This document shows, one piece after another, positions 15,788 to 23,348 of a DNA stretch of 42,637 nt. The stretch spans positions 1-42,637 of the forward strand of contig JASHTS010000204.1 in NCBI GenBank assembly GCA_030040425.1, written 5' to 3'. A model generated the notes under the pieces. The model was given only the letters and a program-made list of their open reading frames with translations. It made no database searches and was not told the origin of the DNA. This DNA comes from Acidobacteriaceae bacterium (lineage in GTDB: Bacteria > Acidobacteriota > Terriglobia > Terriglobales > Acidobacteriaceae). The position numbers and the translations under genes are program-made. The stretch's first letter is position 1, and the number at the start of each line of letters is the position of its first letter.

Positions 15788-17723
15788 GCAGAACCTCGGC
15801 GGATGCGAGCGTGAGAGTAAGAACTGTGATGTCGTCTTCCTGGCCGAATGCTTGCGCAGCCTGGGCGATTTTGTCGGCGGGTTGTGTGCTGAGGTTGGCT
15901 GCGCGATCAAAGCCGAGGAGTTCGCCGCTTTTGTTCCGCGCTTCGACCACGCCGTCGGTGAGAAGAGTCAGCCGGGCGTGGGGGTGCAATGGAATGGCGG
16001 ATTCCGTATAAGCCGCGTCGGATCTCAGCCCCAGAGGAAGTCCATTGCCGATTAAGAGCTCCTCGCCGTTGAGATAGGGCGGGATGTGGCCGGCGTTGGC
16101 GGCCCTGATTGTGCCGTTAGGAGCGATGCACAGAACGAGACAGGTGGTGAAGCCTCCGCATTTCTGCGCGAGCATCTGCAGGTTCATGCCGTGCAGGATT
16201 TCGGCGGGGTTGCGGGTGCTCTGCGCCAGGGTGCGCAGCGCGCCCACAAGCAGGGAGACGGTCAGGGCCGCGGCCATGCCTTTTCCGCTGACGTCGCCGA
16301 TGACGACGAGGGCGCAGCCTCCGGGCGCGGCCAGGACCTGGAAAAAGTCCCCGCCGACCTCGCCGGCGGGCCGATAGGCGCTTTCCATCCGAATGCCGGG
16401 AATCTCGGGGATTTCGATTCCGACCAGCATCTGCTGCACGGAGCGCGCGGCTTCGAGTTCGGCGGCGGCGTGCGCCTGTTCACGGCTGACGCGCGTGAAG
16501 CGGAAGAACATGACAATCGCGATGGCCACGAGGAAAAGCAGGTTTCCCAGGTCGGAGATTTCAAGCGAAATGGGGCCGATGGGGAGGGGTTGAATGAATA
16601 TATTGAAGCGAGTCCAGCCGAAGTAGAAGGAAAGAAGACCCAGATTGAACAGCACCCCGGCGGCCGTAGGCAGCAGACTGGGAAGGATCAACCATCCCGC
16701 CTCGCGATTTCCGCGCCGGTACCACGCGATCAGAAGCGCGGGCAGCAGATACACGAGCGGCGCCGTCACCACGGTCTGCAGCAGGTCATAGGCATTCACT
16801 GAAAAATGCCCCAGCCAGACGGGCAGCACCAGCAGCAGTGGCAGAAGAATCACGCCCTCGTAGATTCGCCAGCCGCGCCCCACGCGCCGCTTGACGAAAC
16901 TGAGAGTGAACTCGAGCTCGGCGATGGCGATGGGATAAACCAACGGATCGGCGAGCAGGGTGTTGGCAGAGAGGGGCAGAACGCCGGCCTGCTGCAGGTG
17001 CCAGAGCAGATTCGATATGCCTGTGAGCAGAAGAAAGAGTCCGAGGAACAGGTAATCGCGCTCGGAGCGCTGGCCGATGTAAAGGGCCAGCGCGCCCAGG
17101 CCCGCCAGAATCAGCAGCAGGTTGATGGCGACCGAGGGAACCGCGGAATACATGCGATCGCTTTGGAGAGACTGAAGTTCATATTCGATGGCATCGTGAT
17201 CGCCCAGCGTGACTCCGATAAAAAGCGGAAGCTGGTAGGCGGCATAATCGGGCGTGGCGCGGGTGCGCAAGGCGAGATAGAAATCTCCCTGATCGTTGCT
17301 GAGCTCGAACTCACGTTCCGTAGGACGGCTGACGGCAAATTGGGACTTGATCTGCGCCCCCAGCATGCATTGCCCGTTGACGTACAGCTCGTAGGTGCCG
17401 TCGCCGCCGTCGATCAGAAAATGAACATTCTTGTGATCCGGTCCGACGCTCACGTGCTTGCGAAACCAGTGCCATCCCCGCTGTGCGGGACCCATGTCCT
17501 CGAGATCGACCGCCTGCCACGCACTGTCGTCGAAACCAGGGCTCGCCCACGCCAGGTTGTCGCCATCGTGCTCCACCCAGCCCTGATTCAACTCGATGAG
17601 CCCCGAGTCCCAACGAGTGATTTCAGCCGGCTTCTCGAGCGCGGTCTGCGCGCTGAGTGCGGCGGCCGCGGCGAGCCAAAGGGAAAGCGCGAGAACCAGC
17701 GCGAAGAGGCCCGGTTTATGCAT
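15780..17723 (-). CDS. membrane SpoIIE/PP2C phosphatase, paralogue 2
   Basis: A 647-residue protein with the same plan as its neighbours: signal peptide (MHKPGLFALVLALSLW...), external domain with GDNLAWASPGFDDSAW and WHWFRKHV, and YELYVNGQ in the same fold. Then come seven helices (about 190-400) and the SpoIIE domain with VGGDFFQVL, GDVSGKGMAAAL, LLTDGVVEARN and QEDDITVLT. All four acidic motifs are intact. Its start overlaps the end of paralogue 3 by eight bases (ATGCATAA), and its end overlaps paralogue 1. An upstream in-frame ATG at 17756 is less likely because it would put the signal peptide inside the protein. The phosphatase target is unknown. Confidence 0.9.
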   Translation of the reverse strand: MHKPGLFALVLALSLWLAAAAALSAQTALEKPAEITRWDSGLIELNQGWVEHDGDNLAWASPGFDDSAWQAVDLEDMGPAQRGWHWFRKHVSVGPDHKNVHFLIDGGDGTYELYVNGQCMLGAQIKSQFAVSRPTEREFELSNDQGDFYLALRTRATPDYAAYQLPLFIGVTLGDHDAIEYELQSLQSDRMYSAVPSVAINLLLILAGLGALALYIGQRSERDYLFLGLFLLLTGISNLLWHLQQAGVLPLSANTLLADPLVYPIAIAELEFTLSFVKRRVGRGWRIYEGVILLPLLLVLPVWLGHFSVNAYDLLQTVVTAPLVYLLPALLIAWYRRGNREAGWLILPSLLPTAAGVLFNLGLLSFYFGWTRFNIFIQPLPIGPISLEISDLGNLLFLVAIAIVMFFRFTRVSREQAHAAAELEAARSVQQMLVGIEIPEIPGIRMESAYRPAGEVGGDFFQVLAAPGGCALVVIGDVSGKGMAAALTVSLLVGALRTLAQSTRNPAEILHGMNLQMLAQKCGGFTTCLVLCIAPNGTIRAANAGHIPPYLNGEELLIGNGLPLGLRSDAAYTESAIPLHPHARLTLLTDGVVEARNKSGELLGFDRAANLSTQPADKIAQAAQAFGQEDDITVLTLTLASAEVLHA

Positions 17724-19635
17724 GCGCGGCTCCAAATTCGGCCGGGACCGGCGCAAAGGCCAGCGTCAGCACGGTGATGTCGTCCTCCTGGCCGAATTGT
17801 TGGGCCGCCTGCGCAATCTCGTCTGCTGATTTGCTGCTGATGTCTCGTGTGCGCTCGAAGCCGAAGAGCTGGCCGTGCTGGTTACGGGCTTCCACCACGC
17901 CGTCCGAGAGGAGGGTCAGGGTGTCACTGGGCGAAAGGCACACAGCGGATTCCGAATAATCCGCAGAGGCGGCAACTCCCAGCGGCAACCCCGGGCCGAG
18001 GTTGAGTTCCTCGCCATTGCGGTAAGGCGGCAGGTGGCCCGCATTGGCCAGCACCAGCTCGCCATGCCTCGTCACGTCAACGCAGAGGCAGGTGGCGAGA
18101 CCGCTGAGATGGTTTTCCCGGAACACGCGATTGAGGTTGGCGAGGAGGACCGCGGGGGGATCGGAATCGCGCGCAGAGGCCGCGCCCAGGATCAGTGTAG
18201 CGGCCATCGCCGCAGCCGCGCCCTTGCCGCTCACGTCACCCAACAACACCCGCTGGCGGCCATCGGGGAGAACACGGCAGAGATAGAAATCGCCGCCCAC
18301 CTCGCGCATGGGATGAAAGGCAACGTCGATGCGCAGGCCAGGCGCAGTTTCGACTCGCGCCGGGGCGAGCATTTGTTGGATTTCACCCGCCGCCTGCATC
18401 TCGCCGGCGAGCTCGGCACGTTCCCGCGCGGTACGCTGCTGTTCACGAAAAAGTAGGCCAAGCAAGGCAGCCGTCGCACACAGCGTAACCAGGGCCTGGA
18501 TCTCGTTTTTGGAGCTGACCCACCCCGAGAGCACCTCCAGGGCTGGGAAGAAATAGAGCATCATGATTGTCCCCCAGGCCATGCAGATGGCGGCGATCGG
18601 GATCATGCGCCGAGCAATGCGCTTCCAGGGCCAAAAGGCGACGAAAGCTCCTGTGTAGCTGAGTATGTGGCTGTAATTGCCTATCCCATCGGCTCGAAGG
18701 AACCCCATGGCGCCCTGAAGAGATAGGGACGAGGGCGCAGGAAGGAAGAGTCCCAATATCATCAGTAGGAGCCTCAGCGCGTAGAGACTGAACAGAAGCC
18801 AGAAGAAGAGGGGCATGCGCCGTCGCGCAACGGCGAATGGGAACCATACCTGACCCAAACCGGCTGCGAGCGCCGAAACGCTGCCGGAAAGCATGTCCAG
18901 CCAAACTGGTACACCTGCGAGTGCGGCCTGGCCGAAGAAGGTCACAAAGATTCCGGCCACTCCGATGCAGGCAACACTGAGAATCAGCAACTCCCTGCGG
19001 CTACGGTCGTAGACAAACAGGGCAAGCAGCATCAACCCGAAAATGGCGTTGACTCCGAAGATGACCAGGTTCTTGAAAGGCGTGGGGAGTTGACCCAAAA
19101 CGATATTGGAACGCCGCCAGTCCAGGATCTTCGTGTCCCCTGCGTCCATTGCAAGTGGAGAGGTTGGGAGGGGCCATGGCGCGCCCAACAGACGATAGGT
19201 AATCCGCAGCGCAATGGTCGCGGGCTCGTCCAGAATCTGCGCCGATGACAGCGGATAGGTCCGGATGACATTCACGCTGAAGTACCCGCTGCGCAGATCG
19301 CCCGCGCCGCCAACTTTATTGCCGTCGAGGTAAAGCGCGTAAGCACCGTAAAGGCTCACTTGCAGGGCAGCGTGCGGGTCGGTTCGGAGAGCGACCAGGT
19401 CGGTGTGACAGCGAATCCAAATATGGGCCTGGTCAGAATGCGGACGCCATTGCGTATACGGCTGCCAGCCGGACTCGTCCAGATTCGGCGTGGCCCAGGC
19501 CGGATTGTCTCCGGCGCGCCAGAAGCACTGCTGCGGCGAGACGGTGAGGACAGATTGGGCCAAAAGCGCGGCGGGAAGCATCGCGGGCGCGAGCAGGAAA
19601 AGCAACGGGAAAAACTTGCCGGCAGAAAGATTCAT
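17716..19635 (-). CDS. membrane SpoIIE/PP2C phosphatase, paralogue 3
   Basis: A 639-residue protein. A signal peptide (MNLSAGKFFPLLFLLAPAML...) is followed by an external domain with GDNPAWATPNLDESGW; here the central motif is DES instead of DDS. YALYLDGNKVGG lies in the same position as in the other copies. Seven helices are followed by the SpoIIE domain: VGGDFYLC, GDVSGKGAAAAM, LLSDGVVEARN, QEDDITVLT. The start is eight bases after the stop of paralogue 4 (GGAC in the gap). The N-terminal domain is the most divergent of the four (IWIRCHTDL replaces the usual WYRK), which suggests another ligand. The substrate is unknown. Confidence 0.9.
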   Translation of the reverse strand: MNLSAGKFFPLLFLLAPAMLPAALLAQSVLTVSPQQCFWRAGDNPAWATPNLDESGWQPYTQWRPHSDQAHIWIRCHTDLVALRTDPHAALQVSLYGAYALYLDGNKVGGAGDLRSGYFSVNVIRTYPLSSAQILDEPATIALRITYRLLGAPWPLPTSPLAMDAGDTKILDWRRSNIVLGQLPTPFKNLVIFGVNAIFGLMLLALFVYDRSRRELLILSVACIGVAGIFVTFFGQAALAGVPVWLDMLSGSVSALAAGLGQVWFPFAVARRRMPLFFWLLFSLYALRLLLMILGLFLPAPSSLSLQGAMGFLRADGIGNYSHILSYTGAFVAFWPWKRIARRMIPIAAICMAWGTIMMLYFFPALEVLSGWVSSKNEIQALVTLCATAALLGLLFREQQRTARERAELAGEMQAAGEIQQMLAPARVETAPGLRIDVAFHPMREVGGDFYLCRVLPDGRQRVLLGDVSGKGAAAAMAATLILGAASARDSDPPAVLLANLNRVFRENHLSGLATCLCVDVTRHGELVLANAGHLPPYRNGEELNLGPGLPLGVAASADYSESAVCLSPSDTLTLLSDGVVEARNQHGQLFGFERTRDISSKSADEIAQAAQQFGQEDDITVLTLAFAPVPAEFGAAHA

Positions 19636-19643
19636 CCCGGTCC

Positions 19644-21734
19644 TCAGGCCTCCGCAAAGACCGGGATGGTGAGCTCGGTGGTGGATTGCTGACCTTTGGC
19701 CAGGCGCGTGATGGTGAGCACGGTGATGTCGTCCTCCTGGCCGAAGCGGACGGCGGCCTCCGTGGCTTCTCCGGCGGCGGGACCGCGAGCGAAGAGGGCG
19801 TTGAGTCGCTCGAATCCGAAGATCTCGCCTGCGGGCGAGCGGGCCTCGAGCAGGCCGTCGGTGTAGAGAGCGAGGTGGTCGCCTGGCTCGAGCTGGTGGG
19901 CCGACTCCTGGAAGACGGCGTTGGGCGCCACGCCCAGCGGCAGCGCGCCGGGCAGGGAGAGCTCGCGGCGATTGAGGAACGGCGGCGGATGGCCGGCGCT
20001 GGCCACCACGCAGCGTCCGTCGTGCGAAAGCAGGACCACGACGCAGGTGGCGAAGCCGCCCTGCAGGCGGGCGAAGAGGCGCTGGTTGAGCTCCCCAAGC
20101 AGACGGGAGGGACGCGGATCGAAACTGGCCAGCGCGCGGATGGCGCCGACGATGAGGGAGACGGCCATGGCGGCGCGCAGCCCCTTGCCGCTGACGTCGC
20201 CGAGAACGATCAGCGTGGAGCGGGCGAAGGCGCCTTCAAGGGGGATGATCTGGAAGAAGTCGCCGCCCACCTCTTGCGCGGGCTTGTAGGCGCTGGTGAC
20301 GGCGTAACCGGGCAGCTCGGGGAGAATCTCCGGGATAAGCACCCGCTGCAGCTCGCGCGCACTCTTGAACTCCTGCTCCAGCAGGCCCTGGCGGACAGAG
20401 GTCTCCTGCATGTAGCGGTAGACGGCGTAGATGATAGCCAGCAGCAGCAGCGTATCCGTGATGGTTTGCACGGTGAAGGCGTTGCCGAGAACCAAAAAGA
20501 GCGGATGGTCGAGGCGCTGTCCAAGCGTCCAGTGGGTGTAGCGAGAACCCTGCGAGGAGGCGATACGGAAGACGAAGAGGAATTGCGTGAGGAATGCGGT
20601 GATGGCGACCAGCCAGCGCGCCGGCTCGAGGCGCTTACGCAGGCCGAAAGCGAGCAGCACCCAGGGAAAAAACTGGAGGGCGGTAAAGACAGCGGTGAGC
20701 GCGCCATCGACCGGCTGAACCCAGGAGGCGATCCATGGCTTGCTCCAATCGAACAAGGCAAGCGCGCCGTCGAGGGAAGTGGCAATCAGGCTGGTAATGG
20801 CGAGGAGGCGCGTGGTCCGGGCGAGACGGCGGTTGCCATCGAGATCAAGCAGATAGAGCAGGAGATACCAGAGGCCGATGTCCTGCAGGCTGCCCAGCGG
20901 CTGAATGGCGGCGAGTGCGACGTCGTGGGAGATGGGCAAACGCAAGCCAACCAGAAACATGTCCACGAAGGGCGCGCCGCAGAAGACGGCCATGGCCAGC
21001 AACAGGGGATGGGAGCGGTCGCGGAACCAGGCCAGCAAGCTGAGGAGCATGACCAGCGCATAAAGCGAGCGCATGGCGAAGTAATACTGACGACTCTGCA
21101 GCCACGTGTAATCGTCGCTGGTTTTGATGGACGCAAGGGTCTGAAGAGAACCGGCGAGAGGTGTGGCCGCAAATCCACCGAGGGAGTCGGGATCGAAGGA
21201 GATGAGAGGGGCCTTCCAAACGCGGACGGCGAGGATGCCGTAGCGCACCGGGCCGAGATGGACAATCTGCGGCGCCTGGGAGTACAGGTGAGAAGGGTGC
21301 GGCGGCATCGAGCCGTTGTGGCCCACAATCCGGCCGTTCCAGAAGACCTGGTAAACATCCTCGACGTGCTCGATGAGGAGGTAGAAATCGGGCGAGGCGC
21401 CGGGCGCAGGGGTGAGGCTCAAATGTTTGCGGTACCAGGCGTAGCCGACGTAGGCGGGATGGCCCTGCGCGCCCCAGGTGGTATCGGTGGTGATCTGCTC
21501 CCACCCGTTCTCACCCGTCGCATCGGGCGTCTGCGGGATGGCGTAAGCGGAGTTGTCGCCGAGGTGGAACTGCCAGGGACCGTCAAGCGGCGCTGCGCCT
21601 TTGCCCAGGCCATCGATTTGCAGGACCGGCGCTTGGAGCATGGCGGGCACGATTTGCGCAGTGACGATTCCAGGGACCAGAGGAAATAAAACGCAGACCA
21701 GTCCCACAAGCCTCAGAAAGCGGTGGGGAATCAT
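19644..21734 (-). CDS. membrane SpoIIE/PP2C phosphatase, paralogue 4 (first gene of the array)
   Basis: A 696-residue protein. The ATG at 21734 starts a signal peptide (MIPHRFLRLVGLVCVLFPLV...). The frame is open further upstream, but that part reads as low-grade sequence antisense to the exporter gene. The external domain has the related GDNSAYAIPQ...NGWEQI, GYAWYRKHLSL and VFWNGRIVG, with an insertion compared with the other copies. About seven helices lie at roughly 215-425. The SpoIIE domain has VGGDFFQII, GDVSGKGLRAAM, LYTDGLLEARS and QEDDITVLT. It leads the presumed operon, whose promoter must lie in the 151 bases shared with the divergent TauE gene. No clear Shine-Dalgarno is seen at its start. 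Confidence 0.88.
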   Translation of the reverse strand: MIPHRFLRLVGLVCVLFPLVPGIVTAQIVPAMLQAPVLQIDGLGKGAAPLDGPWQFHLGDNSAYAIPQTPDATGENGWEQITTDTTWGAQGHPAYVGYAWYRKHLSLTPAPGASPDFYLLIEHVEDVYQVFWNGRIVGHNGSMPPHPSHLYSQAPQIVHLGPVRYGILAVRVWKAPLISFDPDSLGGFAATPLAGSLQTLASIKTSDDYTWLQSRQYYFAMRSLYALVMLLSLLAWFRDRSHPLLLAMAVFCGAPFVDMFLVGLRLPISHDVALAAIQPLGSLQDIGLWYLLLYLLDLDGNRRLARTTRLLAITSLIATSLDGALALFDWSKPWIASWVQPVDGALTAVFTALQFFPWVLLAFGLRKRLEPARWLVAITAFLTQFLFVFRIASSQGSRYTHWTLGQRLDHPLFLVLGNAFTVQTITDTLLLLAIIYAVYRYMQETSVRQGLLEQEFKSARELQRVLIPEILPELPGYAVTSAYKPAQEVGGDFFQIIPLEGAFARSTLIVLGDVSGKGLRAAMAVSLIVGAIRALASFDPRPSRLLGELNQRLFARLQGGFATCVVVLLSHDGRCVVASAGHPPPFLNRRELSLPGALPLGVAPNAVFQESAHQLEPGDHLALYTDGLLEARSPAGEIFGFERLNALFARGPAAGEATEAAVRFGQEDDITVLTITRLAKGQQSTTELTIPVFAEA

Positions 21735-21871
21735 GCGATGAGGATACGACGCCGCTGGCGAATTCGGTAGAAGATTCTCAAGGGGTTCCGCTGAACGTCC
21801 TTTGACGCGGGATTGAAAGACGGAATGGGCACAACGATGGTGCGCAGTCCCCGGTTCGATAGCCCGGACTC

Positions 21872-21877
21872 TACAAT
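21872..21877 (+). promoter_or_regulatory. -10-like TACAAT directly before the TauE gene
   Basis: TACAAT is followed by GGGACCGA and the ATG at 21886. A transcript starting 6-7 bases after the hexamer would have almost no leader. No -35 match was found at 17 bases. Confidence 0.4.
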
Positions 21878-21885
21878 GGGACCGA

Positions 21886-22698
21886 ATGACACACGTGCAG
21901 GTTCTCTTCGCTGCTCCTTCGTTGCGATGGGTGTGGCTGGTGGCGGCCGCCTTTCTGGCCGGAGTGCTGAATGCCGTGGCCGGAGGCGGCTCGTTTCTTT
22001 CCTTTCCGGCGCTGCTGGGCATGAACATGCTGCCCGTGCAGGCAAACGCGACCAATACGGTTGCCATCTGGCCGGGACAACTGACGAGCGTGGCTGCCTA
22101 TCGCGACGATGTGCGCAGAAACCTGAGCTCCGCGTGGCTGATGGGGCTCGCCGGGCTGGCCGGCGGATCCGTGGGCGCGGTGGTGCTGCTGAGCACCCCG
22201 CAGAGGACCTTCATGCGCCTGGTGCCATGGCTGCTGCTGGGTGCGGCGTCGACGTTTGCGGTGAGCGGGCCGGTCTCACGCGCGCTCAAGCGGCTGCAAG
22301 TGAAGCGGGCCGAGCGTGCGGCCGAGGGCGAGGAGTTTGCGCCGCGGCGGCTGCCGCTGTTCGTGGTCGCGATGGTGGTGAGCTTTTACGTGGGTTACTT
22401 CGGCGCGGGTGCAGGTTTCGTCTTCATGACCGTGCTCGCGCTCTTCGGCTACCAGGACATCAACGTCATCAATGCGCTCAAAGTGGTGGCCAACATGCTC
22501 GCCAACGGAATTGCCTTCGTGATTTTCATCGCCGATGGGCAGGTGGTGTGGCGATACTGCCTGGCGGCCATGGGTGCAGCGGCCATCGGCGGCTACGCCT
22601 CGGCGAGCATGGCGCGGCGCGTGCCCCAGCCGGTGCTGCGCGGGCTTGTGGTGTTCATCGGCCTCGGGATGGCGGCGTGGTTTTTTGTAAGGCAGTGA
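21886..22698 (+). CDS. TauE/SafE family sulfite/organosulfonate exporter-like membrane protein
   Basis: A 270-residue polytopic protein of the TauE/SafE (UPF0721) family. The first half starts with the helix WVWLVAAAFLAGVLNAVAGGGSF, and the family's glycine-rich AGGGSFLSFPALL is clear. The second half repeats the fold with FYVGYFGAGAGFVFM. About eight helices in total. Family members export sulfite, sulfoacetate or similar anions; the substrate here cannot be read from sequence. It is divergent from the phosphatase operon. Its stop codon lies at the very start of a 7-base repeat array. Confidence 0.88.
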   Translation: MTHVQVLFAAPSLRWVWLVAAAFLAGVLNAVAGGGSFLSFPALLGMNMLPVQANATNTVAIWPGQLTSVAAYRDDVRRNLSSAWLMGLAGLAGGSVGAVVLLSTPQRTFMRLVPWLLLGAASTFAVSGPVSRALKRLQVKRAERAAEGEEFAPRRLPLFVVAMVVSFYVGYFGAGAGFVFMTVLALFGYQDINVINALKVVANMLANGIAFVIFIADGQVVWRYCLAAMGAAAIGGYASASMARRVPQPVLRGLVVFIGLGMAAWFFVRQ

Positions 22699-22785
22699 AC
22701 AGTCGTCAGTGTTCAGTGTTCAGTGTTTCCGTGGTCAGTGATCAGTAATTAGTGATTAGTGATTAGTTGTCACTGGTTAGAGAGT
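22697..22785. repeat. long 7-base tandem array after the TauE gene
   Basis: About eleven or twelve units such as TCAGTGT (three times), GTCAGTG, ATCAGTA, ATTAGTG (twice), ATTAGTT, GTCACTG, GTTAGAG. The first bases belong to the exporter's stop codon. It is the longest array in the window. Confidence 0.7.
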
Positions 22786-22818
22786 GGATGTAGATCGCGC
22801 GCTGTCGAATCGGCACTG

Positions 22819-22860
22819 CTCCCTATCCCCTATTCCCTGTTCCCTGTAAACTGTATCCAT
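22819..22860. repeat. 7-base tandem array abutting the DUF971 start
   Basis: Units CTCCCTA, TCCCCTA, TTCCCTG, TTCCCTG, TAAACTG, TATCCAT. The last overlaps the ATG at 22859, so the array takes the place of a normal ribosome binding site. Confidence 0.6.
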
Positions 22861-23314
22861 GACCCACGAGGGCATCCGCTTCGCGTCGAAGGAAGAACAG
22901 GCACGGGATGAGGCGCAGAACCGGCCGCTCGAGCGCACGGCGGTAATGCCCAACAAGGTGCGCGTGCTGCTGACCGAAGGCAAGGGGCTCGAGATCGACT
23001 GGCAGGATGGGCACAAAAGCGCCTGGAGCTTCGCGTGGCTGCGCGCCGCCTGCCCGTGCGCAACCTGCGTCGAAGAGAGGACGCTCGAGGGGCGCAAGCC
23101 GGGCGAGGCAAAAGCGAAGACGGCCGAGTTGCTGCCCCTCTATACGCCGCCGGCGAAGCCGAGAAGCGCACATGGGGTGGGGCGATACGCCATCCAGTTC
23201 AACTGGTCGGATGGGCACTCGGGCGGGATCTATTCGTGGGAGTATCTGCGGCGGATGTGCCAGTGCGGCGAGTGTACGCTCGACGCGATGGAAACCACCG
23301 GCAAGCTCCACTGA
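22859..23314 (+). CDS. DUF971 (gamma-butyrobetaine hydroxylase-like N-terminal domain) protein
   Basis: A 151-residue protein. The DUF971 domain covers about residues 33-145: LEIDWQDGHKSAWSFAWLRAACPCATC, then after a charged insertion YAIQFNWSDGHSGGIYSWEYLRRMCQCGEC. The two Cys clusters (CPCATC and CQCGEC) suggest metal or Fe-S binding; that is an inference. Stand-alone DUF971 proteins are widespread, and links to Fe-S protein maturation have been proposed. The first 30 residues are charged and not part of the domain; an in-frame ATG (MPNKVRV, about 22946) is an alternative start, as the ATG at 22859 lacks a Shine-Dalgarno. The gene converges on the permease with 34 bases between. Confidence 0.85.
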   Translation: MTHEGIRFASKEEQARDEAQNRPLERTAVMPNKVRVLLTEGKGLEIDWQDGHKSAWSFAWLRAACPCATCVEERTLEGRKPGEAKAKTAELLPLYTPPAKPRSAHGVGRYAIQFNWSDGHSGGIYSWEYLRRMCQCGECTLDAMETTGKLH

Positions 23315-23348
23315 ATCTCGTCCGAAAAAACCTCAGCGCGCGACCGCT

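Noticed and set aside
19686-21689. Long plus-strand open frame opposite phosphatase paralogue 4
   Set aside because: Composition is Gly/Glu/Arg-rich without any family motif; the minus-strand frame has clear SpoIIE motifs.
21735-22067. 111-residue N-terminal extension of phosphatase paralogue 4
   Set aside because: It lies antisense to the TauE gene, lacks family likeness and would bury the signal peptide.
22697-22860. CRISPR-like repetition
   Set aside because: The units are only seven bases long and directly adjacent; there are no spacers and no cas genes.
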